DNA of 64,000 bases from positions 1,860,001 through 1,924,000 of the forward strand of contig JARFIW010000500.1 in assembly GCA_036346225.1 (NCBI GenBank). Reading direction: 5' to 3'. The notes beneath the pieces were generated by a model that saw nothing but the letters and a program-made list of their open reading frames with translations, made no database searches and was not told the DNA's origin. Every line of letters starts with the position of its first letter. Positions within the stretch are counted from its first letter, which is position 1. Position numbers and translations under genes: made by a program. The stretch is from Platerodrilus igneus. Lineage: Eukaryota; Arthropoda; Insecta; Coleoptera; Lycidae. Positions 10,560-21,603 of the stretch are shown here, in pieces.

Positions 10560-11760
10560 TTCTAGTACCTTTTTTTTTCTTAACTTTGTCTGTCCGTGAT
10601 GTCTTCAACATACATCTATAGCACCACATTTCAAAGGCTTCTACCTTTTTCTTGTCCTCTTCTCCTACTGTGCAGTGCTCCACACATATATTTTCCTTGT
10701 TTATATGTTTGTTGTCTTTGAACACAGTAGTTGCTTTTTCTTGTTAAATGTAGCACGACCTTATACTTATCTTTTTTTATATCTTTTGCACTCGTCCCAT
10801 CTTACGTTATTTGGCTTCTTAGGTAGCAAAAATCCTTAACCTCTTGTAAGTTTTCGTTACCTATTTGTATTCTAGTTTTTAATTTATTTTCCCCTCCTTT
10901 GCATACTAGTACTTTAGTTTTATTTTTATTAATTTTCATACCGTATCTCATTGTTAGAATTGTTTCCATTTCATTAACAGCAGCTTGTAACTCTTCCTTG
11001 CTAGATGCTAATACCGCTATATCATCTGCAAATCTAAGCATATCAATCTTTTGCCCCTGCCTAGTAATTCCAAATGTCTTCTTGTATTTGACGGTATTCA
11101 TTGCCTCTTCGATGTACAAGTTAAAAATTAATGGGGATAGGGCACATCCCCGTCTCACCCGTTTCCTAACATTTACATCTCTATGTTCCTGCTTTAATTC
11201 TATTACCGCTGTTTGCTCTTTGAAGCTATGTACTATCTGCCTATCTCTAAAACTCATTCCAATCTTTTTGAGTATTTTGAACATATTTTTCCATTTGACA
11301 TTGTCGAATGCTTTTTCCATATCTACAAACCTTATATAAACGCTTTCCTCTTTTTCTATTGTTTTCCATTATCTCCCTCAGAGCTCAAATAGACTCCCGT
11401 GTTCCCCTGTTTCGCCTAAACCCAAATTGATCTTCTAGTATTACTTCAGCTCGTTTTTCCATTCGTCTTTGTACAATTCTAGCTAATATTTTTGACACGC
11501 GTGCTGTCCAACTTATTGTTCAAAAATTTTCACATCTATCTAAGCCTCTCTTTTTTGATTTAGTGACTATGATGTTATGTAAGACATCTTTGGGTATCTC
11601 GCCTGTCTCATACATATAGCTTACAAGTTGGAAGAGACGTTCTGTTACTGCTTGTCCAGCAGCTTTTAGAGTTTCTGCTTTTACCTTATCTATACCCGGG
11701 CCTTACCATTTTTCAGACCCTTTAATGCTCATTCAAACTCATCTCTAAGTAGAGAATATC
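10560..11760 (-). pseudogene. RTE-like LINE reverse transcriptase
   Basis: The longest intact part (11320-10802) begins MEKAFDNVKWKNMFKIL and continues through VRRGCALSPLIFNLYIEEA to the catalytic box RFADDIAVLAS (Ala-Asp-Asp codons at 11021-11032) and GMKINKNKTKVL. These are palm motifs A to D in the right order. Upstream, 11750-11340 encodes the fingers in broken frames, and FEMWCYRCMLK near 10640 is the conserved C-terminal segment. The catalytic residues remain, but stops and shifts on either side make it a pseudogene. It would have copied the element's RNA at a nicked target. Confidence 0.85.
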
Positions 11761-11763
11761 CCG

Positions 11764-12397
11764 TCATCTGAAGTCGTACTTTTCAATGTCTGATTCCTGT
11801 TCTAATTCTGTTATTTTCTCTCCTGCATATAAATTCCCTATATATTCTTGCCATCTATCCACTTTCTCTACATTTTCTACAATGATGTCTCCTCCCGTGT
11901 CCCTTATATTTTTGCTATACGGTTTTATATCCCCAAAATTCATTCTAATTAGTTTGTATTCTTCGTCTGTCTCTCCTATTTTCATCAATCCATTATTGTT
12001 TAGCTTTCCTGCAGTTGGGAATAATTTCCCATTTTATGACTGTATCTCTGTTTCCCTGTTTCATCTGATCTTTTTTGGTATTTTCGTCTTTCTTCTATTA
12101 GATCAGGATACCCTTTGTCTTTTATTTGATTCTTAAACCGTTTTCTAACAAGAATGTACTCTATTTGATATCTTCCTATATCTCCTGGCATCTTCCACGT
12201 GCATCGTCTTCTAGCATGATGTTGAAATAATGTGTTTGTGATGGTTAAATTGTTCTTGTCACAAAATTCTGTCAGCCTCTTTCCCCTGTCGTTTCTCGTG
12301 CCTAAACCAAATAAACCAACTGCCGCTCCTTCCCTACCCTCGCCTAACACTGCATTAAAATCCTCCGTAATTATTAAATTTTCATGTCCTTTTACAT
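11764..12397 (-). pseudogene. RTE-like LINE: endonuclease C-terminal half and linker
   Basis: From 12397 downward the minus strand reads ENLIITEDFNAVLGEGREG, GLGTRNDRGKRLTEFC, then GRYQIEYILVRKR. These are the late motifs of an APE-type endonuclease; the normal DFNA Asp and Asn are present. From 11988 a linker to the reverse transcriptase follows. A stop near 12000 separates them. The coding sequence is cut off at 12397, and its missing N-terminal half resumes at about 13745 on the far side of another LINE. Confidence 0.8.
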
Positions 12398-13744
12398 ATA
12401 ATAATTTATTTATTTATTAAACATTTAGTAACAAAATAATTCAGGTGCAAATGTTAGAGATATGACAAATCATTACAAAGGTACTGCGGAAATTTCTAAA
12501 ACAGTTACATAATTGTTTAATTGGTAATCTGTCAGCAAAGCTGGTTTTCACATATCCAAAACTATGAGTTTCCTAGTAAGCGAGTTGATAGTCTAGATTT
12601 AAAAATGCGCAAGGAGTCTAAACTTACAAACAGATCTATATGTTTATTGAAAACTTTAACACATTGATATTCAAATGAACTTTTAAATTTTGATGTGTGG
12701 TGTACAGGTATAGTTAATGTGTTGTTTCTTAAATTAAGGTTATGGTTAGTACTTCTAAATTTAAATATTTTGAACAAATAGTGACGTTCTCGAGACATAG
12801 ATATCAAAGAGACAAACTGCAAGTAATACTTCACATCTAGATTTTATTTTTAAAATTTTTAACTTATTGTAAATCGGAGCATGTTCTCTATAATTAATAT
12901 TATATGAAAATCGAAGACATAAATTTTGAAGCACTTGCAGTTTGTTCTTATTAAATGCTGTTAGGAAGTTAAAATATACAGTACTACAATAATAGACGTG
13001 GCTTAAAACTAGGCACTGACAGAGACACCATTTTGTAGAAGAAGCAACATTGTATATTTATAAAGGGACCTAAGTTTGTAATAGCCAGTACTGCAAATTT
13101 TATTGACGTGGCTATCGAATAAGAGACTAGCATCGCACATAGCACCCAGATTTTTATGTTTATCACTAAAACTGATTTTAGAATTGCTTAAAACAACATC
13201 TAACGAACGGCGATTTCGAAACACTGCACAATAGTGAGGAGTACCTATGCATTGCACAACATTTTTTTTGTTTAATACTAGGCCATTATTCAAATTCCAA
13301 TTCAGCACTACTAAGTGATTATTGATCACCTCGGTTGCCTGATTAGGATAGTAAGGATCGCAAGGCACATGTGTATCGTCCGCGTACATATGAATCTCAC
13401 AGTTGCTAGGAATTATTGATGGCAGATCAGCCGTGAAAATGGCATATAACAAAGGGTCAAAGATGCTTCCCTGGGGAACGCCTCGAGAAATAGGTAATTC
13501 ATCAGACATCAAACCATCAAACAATACTTGTTGGGATCTCCTAGTAAAGTAATTAAACATCAAATTTGAGCAGACAAACTCCAACTATAATAGTGAAATT
13601 TTGCTTGGATTAATCTGTGATTGATGAGATCAAAAGCCTTACTGTTATCTAAATAGACAATTAATGCAGTTTTAGATGCATCAATGTTCTGTACGGCATC
13701 GTTAGTTATTTTACACAGTGCAGTTGTTGTACTATGTTTTATGT
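12398..13744 (-). mobile_element. Jockey/CR1-like LINE inserted in an endonuclease domain
   Basis: The minus-strand reverse transcriptase segment (13584-13009) contains SRGVPQGSIFDPLLYAIFTA and the catalytic box IHMYADDTHV, followed by NNGLVLNKKNV and HKNLGAMCD, all family landmarks. A further piece (12834-12562) encodes the C-terminal region with LRNNTLTIPVHHTSKFKSSF. The 3' end, at the low-coordinate side, is an (ATTT)n run at about 12403-12419, which reads as an AAAT-repeat tail on the coding strand. The element lies exactly between the two halves of the older LINE's endonuclease. Frame breaks near 13600 and 13000; inactive. Confidence 0.85.
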
Positions 13745-14515
13745 AGATTGCCTCTCTTTGTAGATCATCTCAATCCTTTTCCTCACTGTACCTGGAGGTG
13801 GGCATGTATACTTGTATTATTACTGTATGTACCGGTATAGATTCTAATCTAACCATGAGTACTCTTTCGTTCTTGCGTAGGTAGTTTTCTACACAGTATC
13901 CTATCTTTTTTCTTATACCTATCACCACAACCGAACTTCCTTCCTCTGATCGTGTATGAATTATCCTAAAGTCTCCACTCCAAAAATCCCCGCCTCTGGC
14001 TAGGGAACTTCGCTGATCCCTAGTATGTCTAGTGCCAACCTATCCATTTCAATTTTGAAGTTCTCTAGCTTACCTACTTGCTTCATACTTCTGACATTCT
14101 ATGCTCTGAATCGCAAAATGTTCCCGACTCTTATTCTGAACTTTCCGATTGCATCCTCCGAAGCAGTCCTCTCCCCGATATCCGAATGGGGGACTATTTT
14201 AACTCCGGAATCTTTTACCCCAGAGAACGTCATCATGTTTATTACAATTTAAGTATGCTGTGTATTTGGGAGATAATGGCGTGGTTTCCCGTTGCCTTCC
14301 ACATCCCAGTAGTGTGTGTTAGAATGCCATGCCGACCCCTATGGTCTCTGCCAGTCAGTACTGAACGAGCTACAGCCCTCTGTCGTGGTCCTGTCTTGGT
14401 CTGGTTCCTCACCAAAGACCTACTACTTTGGTTGGACCTGTGTTTGACTCTTTTGATCACTGGAATGCTGAAGCCACTCCACTCATTCTAGGAATCTAGA
14501 ACTTCTTCAAGGTGC
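13745..14515 (-). pseudogene. RTE-like LINE: leader and endonuclease N-terminal half
   Basis: The minus strand reads MKQVGKLENFKIEMDRLALD and ILGISEVP near 14090-14005, then RIIHTRSEEGSSVVVIGIRK near 13975-13915 and VYMPTSRYSEEKD near 13810-13775. These are the early motifs of an APE-type LINE endonuclease, including the conserved Glu after ILGIS. Upstream (14460-14242) is a Gln/Arg-rich leader. The sequence breaks off at about 13745. Confidence 0.75.
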
Positions 14516-14864
14516 AGGTCCATTCAGAATGTCATTAAAGCCCAAATTAGTTTTTTTTAAATTAATATTTTTTGGCATATATAATGTAAACCTTGCTGCC
14601 TAAACTCATAAATATTAAAAATAAATGTTTTAGTTTTTCAAAAAGTGATGTTGCCAAATGGCAGCACTGTGTCACTAAGGTACTGTCTTGGAATGCTCAA
14701 ACATTGTAATTCACTTTAGATGTACGAGCACTATGGCCTGTAATGTTATATTGTTTAGTTTATTAGGAAATGTATAGTTATTCATTCAATGCATATTCCG
14801 AAGTAACATTTTTTGCACACTGTGTGGATAATAGAAGAACATCCCGTATCTATACATCTTTTCT

Positions 14865-17000
14865 TTTTTTTATTTATTTATTTATTACAAGTACTTTTGT
14901 AGATATATGGGAAACCGCATTTACATTAAAATATACATAAACAATGTGTAATAAGGCATTTAACAATTTTTGAAGTCTTTAAAACAGTTCTTTGAAAATT
15001 CTGACGACTGCTACCAAACCAATTTAACTCTGAAGGTTAGTTTTAAGTTGCATCTTGATTTAAAAATGAGTGACTTCCATAATTAGTTCTGTGATATACA
15101 CCATGGAACAGGCGGATAGGCCTAACCGGAACGTTGAATTGAATAAGTTCGACTACTTCTGTACAGTTATTTCCATTAATAATCTTTTGTATACAACATG
15201 TCATTCACTATACGTCTGTCCTCAAGAGAAGCTAATTGAAGTGTATCTATTATAACCGGCTCTTCAAACTGATGCCATTGTAGTCCCAACTTGTATGCAG
15301 TAACTTTAATAAATTTCATTTGAATTCTTTCTAGTTTACTAATATTCATTTTATAATAGGGCTATTATATGATTGAAGCATATTCAAGGATGCTTCTTAC
15401 TAAGCTGCAGTAGAGCAGTTTACATGTAGTAATTGAAAACTTGCGACTGTATCCAAGGATTTGCATAGCTTTTTTTGGTTATACTTTGTATATGGGAGTT
15501 GAATGTGAGTTTATAATCAATAACGCCCACATCTCTGACTTCATCAATTCCTATAAGAGTATCATTGTCTATATAGTAATCAGTTAATGTGGGTGATACT
15601 GCAGGATAGGTTATGGTCAAGCACTTTTTTATGATTAAAGATATTTTATTTAATTCACACTAGCTGTAAAGAGAATTTAGATCCTCCTGGATTAGTAGGT
15701 CATCAGTAAATAAGAGGAATTTACAATGTTTGAAGACTGTTAATATCATCGAAGAACAATACAAATAAGATAGCCTTGTGGAATTCCCAATTTGCTGGTA
15801 CTTATCACTTTGCTATCAACCAAAGAGATAGCTAACATTCCATTGCAAAAGCTTACCATCCAAGCCTGCATTGTGTAGTTTAAAGATGAGTATAATATTA
15901 AGATTTACTTTATCAAATGCCTTGATAAAGTCAGTATACATGTCTACCTGGAGTCCATTCTCTAATGCCCGAGTTATTTCGTTTGTATAAACAAGTAAGT
16001 TTGTGACCGTTGATTTTTGGCATACAAATTCATGTTGGTTATCAATGATAAATTCTTTGAACTTCCAAGATAAGTGACAAGTTATTAAACAATCTAATAA
16101 CTTTGAAATTGAAGACTGAATGCAAATTCATCTGTAGTTCTGGATCATTTTTTATCGCTTGATTTGAATATGGGATTGATAAAACTTTCCATACAGAGTC
16201 GGAACTTTGCCTTGAGTAAGAGAGTTATTGAAAATGTTATTAAAGGGTGTACACAGACCGAATACAATTTATTAATAGGCTTGCAGGTATATCATCTGGG
16301 CCAGCCAAAATGGAGGGTTTAAGTTTTCAAATAGCATCCAAAACTTCAGCTGTTCTCACCAAAATTTCATTATCATCAACAGTATTGAGAGTGGTATTAA
16401 TATCAGTGGTTGATTCAAATGGTGCAATACATTACATTGACCTCAAACAAAAATTTACTATCTCCAATCCACCATAACTGATGCTAGACTTGTATTGCAT
16501 TTGATTTGGTAGGTCATGGGTATGTTTTAGTTGATTCACATATTTCTAAAAATTTGCGAGAGTTGATTGTATAGATCTTTCAGTGAAACATAAATATTGA
16601 TTTTGAAGATTACTTCTCATTCATTTACATCGTATGTGCAGAGCACTGAATAGATTGTAATCTTCAACCTGACTGGAGGTCTTATACCGTTTATGAAGAT
16701 TTCTTTTTCCATAGAAGGCACTTCAAATCATTGTTGAACCATACTGGAGACACTGATGGTTGAATGCTTTTTTTAGGAATCATCATTGCAGACCTTAGTA
16801 TAGGATATCAAAAAAGAATTTTGTTGTGGTATCAAGATCTTCCTGTGCAGTACAGAATGACCAATCGAGTTGAAGTATGAATTGCGCAGCTTGTAGTCAC
16901 CTTTATTAAAATCAAATTGCAAATTTTTATAGTATAGTGAGAACCGTTGTTTTCAATGAGACTCTAAAATAAGCCATTGTGCAACCTTCCTACTTTTAGT
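14865..17000 (-). mobile_element. Jockey/CR1-like LINE, decayed
   Basis: The 3' end is an (ATTT)n run at about 14872-14887. Reading the minus strand upward, the sequence encodes EVRDVGVIDYKLTFNSHI (about 15540-15490), VDMYTDFIKAFDKVN (about 15945-15905), KPSILAGPDDIPASLLINC (about 16320-16265), and a pre-reverse-transcriptase region with LKCLLWKKK and KRYKTS near 16720-16680. This is the order of an ORF2 from endonuclease-RT linker to C-terminus. The YxDD box is not clearly readable. Numerous stops and shifts show it is dead. The left part of the endonuclease is not recognisable. Confidence 0.8.
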
Positions 17001-20000
17001 TGTTATTATGTTAGACTTAGGACACACCTAGTCGAACGTATTTCTAACAAGTCATGCAGAAGATGTTGATTTATCCGTATTAACACAAACTGACTTTTGT
17101 AAACTCTGTACTCTATCTTCAGCGGTTTTTAGATACTATCAGGGGGGGTCGTTAAATAAATACGAATGGGTCTGACACCACTGTACTTATGCAAAGTACA
17201 GAAACAAGGAGTATCGCCAAGGAAAATAAAAAGAACCTCAACAAATATATTCTGTTATTGGAATACAAGATTTTGTATTCATAGATGGTATAACGTTTAT
17301 CCTGAAATAAAATAAATCACATACAATTACATTGGAGACAGCAGTTTGCGTCTCAAAATAATAAAATTAATAAATCAGACGAATTCTGTGCACTGTAACA
17401 GTCATTATATGACCGTTACAAAATTAATACAGTTTCTGTATATAATTCCGTACATAAAGTTGTAAATGTCTAGTAATAAAGAAATTTATTTTATTTGGTT
17501 GGTGTAACGTTGAGAAACGCACTCGTATTGTCAAAAGGAAGAAAGTTATTTTAAGGGAATTTAACCTTTGTTTAAACTATATCTCAATGTTTGAAGGTGT
17601 AGTATCGCATCGATGTGGTGTATAAAGAGTCGGGATAGCAGTACTTGTTTGTTAACATGATAGCAGGCTGCGCAGACATAATTATTGATTTCCGAACAGA
17701 AGAACGTTAGGTCGCACGGAAAACACACTTGGTGGCTTACTAAATTAAAAGGGTTTCAGAGTTGAAACTACCCGAACTTACGTTGTAAGGATTTGTAGGA
17801 AATGAATGGTAAGCACACCTAAATTTACTGAACGGATATTTCTAGTTGTTGGTACAAATCAAAATTCCACATCTGTTCGGACCGCTTATCGCGAAGACAG
17901 TTTGGCATGAGCGTCCATCTTTTGTAAGTAATAAACTTTGTCCTTATGGTACTAATATTAAATCTTTTAGATATTAGCACTTCTGTCTATATTTCGTCAG
18001 AGCAAGAGTTTATTGGTATTGTATAAGAACCCTTTTTAGCGAAGGTAAAGAGGGATTATAATTAACAGGTGATTAATTGTATTATTGCAGGGTTCTTAGG
18101 TTGTCCTGAATTATTAGTTATTAGCGCATTCGTGAGTTTGGTGAATGTCTTTCTGCGTTTGGTTCTGGAATTGGTAGTAGAGTTGAAGTAGAGGCTTAAT
18201 CCCTATTGGTACTGCTGACGTTGGATATTGGATCGGCTGTTCTGGAATCCAATTCATCGGTAGAGGTTCATGTCCAAGGGGTGGTCGTGAGTAGCCCTAG
18301 AAAATAGTTTACTTGTGGTGCAGAGTAGTAAAGTTATTTCTAATTAGAATAAAATATTGGTTGGTCTTAAATTTTTCATAACTGAGAATAATTATTTAAG
18401 GGTGAAGGGATTTATATGTGACAATTAACTATCGATAGAAATGTAAAGCTTATAAAAGAAAATTGCCGTTTTAAGTCTAATTGTGAACACAATTTGCGCA
18501 CATTGTGGGATATCAATATTTGATAACTTATATTCACAACACTCAATTTTAAATTTTTAATACGAGCCTAGGGGCTTGTGTCTTAAATTACTCAGTTTCA
18601 TAATCACATTGCCACTGGTTCACATTTTTTTATATTGCTTAGAATCTGTCTGGTTACTTTATTTATAAATATTAAAGAGATTGTGCAAGTGTGTACGACA
18701 CAAAACTTTTATTAATTGGAAATCAGGAGCTGTTAAGATAATTACTGCGCGGAATTCTAACCTGGATCACATAGTCTTCCTAATCGGGTTGGGTGTGGTT
18801 GACTTTTTGCTTGAGTTGTTTCCTGGGCGGAACCTAGCCCTGGTGCCCATATCTACTTACCTCTTATGTAGCACTCCTACGACCCTTATGTGCTCTTTGA
18901 CTAGCCGCGGAACAGGAAGCAACAAATTAATCTCTCCGAGTTTGAGCCACTTCCATCGGTTCGAGCACAGCGTTGCTACAATTCACTCCTAGTACGCCTT
19001 CAGCAGGGCCTTATACTTTACTCCTCGCATTTAGGGCGTGACAGCACTTATAGAATTTTGCTGGTGACCATTGGTGCATGGATACTACTTATTAAATTTA
19101 GACACTCTTGGTTCATATAAAATTTATAGAATTCAAAATATATATTAGGTAGAATAAATACAACTTTTTAAGTGTTTCTTTAAGTGGGATTAACCATTTC
19201 TAAATTTATAAAAATTAGAGTTCTTGGATATTAGTTCATATATTAACTAAAAATAATTCTATTTCACGTTGACAGGCATTTACAACAGGTTTTGTGAGTG
19301 CTTAGCTAATTTTATCAAATTCTATTAATAGTCTTGATTATATATGAAAGCCTCTAAAGTAAATAGGCATTATAAATATCATTAACAAAATTATAAGCTT
19401 TCTGTTATTTTGTCAGTACTGATTAAACGATGTACATTTGTATAAAGTTACTTTTGTAATAGGGTCTTTTAACTAATACATAAGCTTTGTTAAAAATTAT
19501 CAAGTATAAGAAAGTGCTCAACTGTATAATAAATAATCATCATGCATAAGCAAATTTTAGTTGTCAAATCGTTTAGGTATTATTCATAATCTAAGTTCAT
19601 GAACGGTTCGTTTAGATAAACAATTCGATAGAGCAAAAATTTAATTTAGTATAAAATTCGAATATCTAAATTACTTTAAAATATTTTCTTTAAAATGTTA
19701 GTTTTCATGAGTTCAAACTATCAAGGTTACGGCTTAATCACAAAGCATTGTACTTCACACAGATGGTTTCCATAACAAAAGAAAACGACTTACCGACCTT
19801 GAAAGTAAAGTTCAAGTTGCTACAAACCATTAAACAGATAAGCTCGAACCATATGAGGGCCTCCAAAACTGAACAAACACAGTAAAATTTGTTGTCTACT
19901 TTGTTGCGGCGACGCCTCGAATTTCGAAACCATAAAATCAAAAGGATTGAATCCACGAAGAAAAGGGATACCACATCTAATAACAGCTTAAACTACAAAT

Positions 20001-20424
20001 TCCATTACTGTAGATCTTCATGTGTGTATATGTTCTATACGTTACAAATTAGCTGCTTCGTATTACCATTATTAAAATATTAGCTCGTTTGTTAAAGCAA
20101 AGCTTCTGTGTTGCGCTAAGGAAAACCAAATAAAATTAGTTTTAATTATGTATAACAGAAATTACAAACCATGATGAACTTCTTAGCTCACGGATCGATG
20201 TACTGTATATAAGGAATAGCACAAATTTTGTAACACAAAACAGAATTTATGTGTGTTTCGACTAGAAAGGAAAAACAGAACGATACAATTGTCCATAAGC
20301 AAGTTCACAGCTGTGGATATGGTGACAGTATGTATATTTGAAAACACATGATCAAGGAGTTTTATTATTTGAATTGCAAATTTGGCTTTGTTGTTTGTCG
20401 AGAGTAGACACTAAAAGAAATAGA
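17001..20424. other. Unassigned stretch with a GC-richer patch
   Basis: No gene is recognised. About 18740-19030 is clearly richer in G+C than its surroundings, but open frames on both strands there match nothing I know. TATAAAGAG at 17621-17629 is a possible TATA box. The rest is AT-rich with no obvious terminal repeats. Confidence 0.35.
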
Positions 20425-21603
20425 ACCAACTATTAAATTCACTTATGAATTAGAGCAACATGGAAAACTTCCATTTTTAGATATTCTAGTTAGCAAAAAC
20501 GGTGCAACAATTAATACATCAGAAACCAACACACACACAATTTCGATTCAAACCATGCACACTGTGTCAAAACGAGGAATTATCAAAACCATGTATGATA
20601 GAGCAAAATTAATATCATCAAACGAAGAAATTTTAAAGAAAAAGAAAGACCTAATCAGATGTACACTAATAAAAAACAAGTATCCTAAGAGAATAATAGA
20701 GAAAGAAATGAATGTCCCAAAAATAAAAAAGAATAAAACAGAAACGATACGTATCAAAAACTGTTCTCAATATCATACAAATCCAAAGAATAGGAAACAA
20801 AATCAAAACAGTATTTAGAACCAACAATACACTAACAAAAACAACACCCAAAAACGCAATTCAAAGTTCAAAAAACTGCATCTACAAAATACCGTGCGAA
20901 CGTAACAAGTTTCAGCCAGTTCTGTTCATAGTCATGATACAAGATACTGTTACCAAAAGTATATACTAAAACCAAATTCTGCTCGTTCCAAAAAATCTAT
21001 AATATTTATGGCTCCGACATTTTATAATAAACTACCATATACAATTAGATCATTAGCACCACTGAAAAAATTTAAAGCTGCATTATTTACCTTGCTCGTT
21101 GAACGCTGCTATTACACAGTTGATGACTTCCTAGATGACAACCTTTCATCTTAGTAATTTTGGACATAATAAATTAATTGCAATTTAATTATATGTATAT
21201 GTTACTTGTATGTAGATTTTTAATGTGTGATTTTGTAATATTTTACTACCATTGTTAATGGGTACAAATATATCTAATCTAATCTTTACATGGGGGAAAG
21301 TTCCAGACCATTTGAAGTTCGATTCGATTAAAAGAACATAAATCATATATAAAAATAGAAAATTGAAAAATCCATGATTTGCCAACATGCATGGGACTTC
21401 GGTCATAAAATAAAATGGGAGGACGCAAAAATTATTGACAAAGAAGAAAACCACCAAAAACGAAGAATCAAAGAAGCTGCTTATATAACCCTACATAAAA
21501 ATAACTGCGTAGCAAACGAATCCGTGACTTTTAGTAAACAATGGATTCCATTACTGAAAGAAATAACAAACGAAAATCAAATGCCCCCAATATCTGGTTA
21601 GCA
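20425..21603 (+). mobile_element. Penelope-like element, 5'-truncated and interrupted
   Basis: From 20425 the plus strand reads PTIKFTYELEQHGKLPFLDI and LVSKNG, the segment just after the catalytic core of Penelope reverse transcriptases. Then come KRGIIKTMYDRAKLISS, LIKNKYPKRII, and a cysteine-containing NCIYKIPCE that starts the GIY-YIG endonuclease linker. After a LINE insertion (20913-21286) the endonuclease resumes with YMGESSRPFEVRFD, then HAWDFGHKIKWEDAKIIDKE and VTFSKQWIPLLKEI up to about 21590. The upstream palm with its YxDD box is missing, so the copy is 5'-truncated. Frame changes near 20560 and 20760 add to the damage. No terminal repeats were found. Confidence 0.88.
20913..21286 (+). 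mobile_element. LINE 3' end inserted in the Penelope GIY-YIG region
   Basis: This fragment of about 374 bp encodes SIIFMAPTFYNKLPYTIRSL and LKKFKAALFTLL, then a stop. That is the typical C-terminus of a Jockey/CR1-like LINE, and it is followed by about 130 bp of 3' UTR ending in TCTAATCTAATC. The Penelope reading frame ends at codon TTT (20910-20912) and resumes in the same frame at TAC (21287). The target duplication is at most 2-3 bp (TT or TTT), so it is not diagnostic. Confidence 0.8.

Larger units (their letters stand above)
8963..14515 (-). mobile_element. Old RTE-like LINE, split by two younger LINEs
   Basis: Minus-strand pieces lie in element order. A leader encodes GMWKATGNHAIISQIHSILK (about 14345-14255). 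Next come the endonuclease N-terminal half (about 14100-13750), its C-terminal half (12397-12000), a linker (11988-11764), reverse transcriptase (about 11750-10800), a C-terminal segment with FEMWCYRCMLK (about 10660-10600), and the extreme C-terminus (about 9250-8963). The AF-MWCYRRML tail and the endonuclease style recall the RTE/BovB-like proteins often annotated as craniofacial-development-protein-2-like; this clade call is from memory. Two Jockey/CR1-like LINEs interrupt it at 12398-13744 and about 9260-10558. The frame is broken many times. Confidence 0.8.

Noticed and set aside
14025..14491. Two plus-strand open frames of 75 and 137 codons
   Set aside because: They are antisense to the leader and endonuclease of the RTE-like LINE.
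20555..20818. Lysine-rich plus-strand open frame as an independent gene
   Set aside because: Its sequence is the central part of the Penelope protein.
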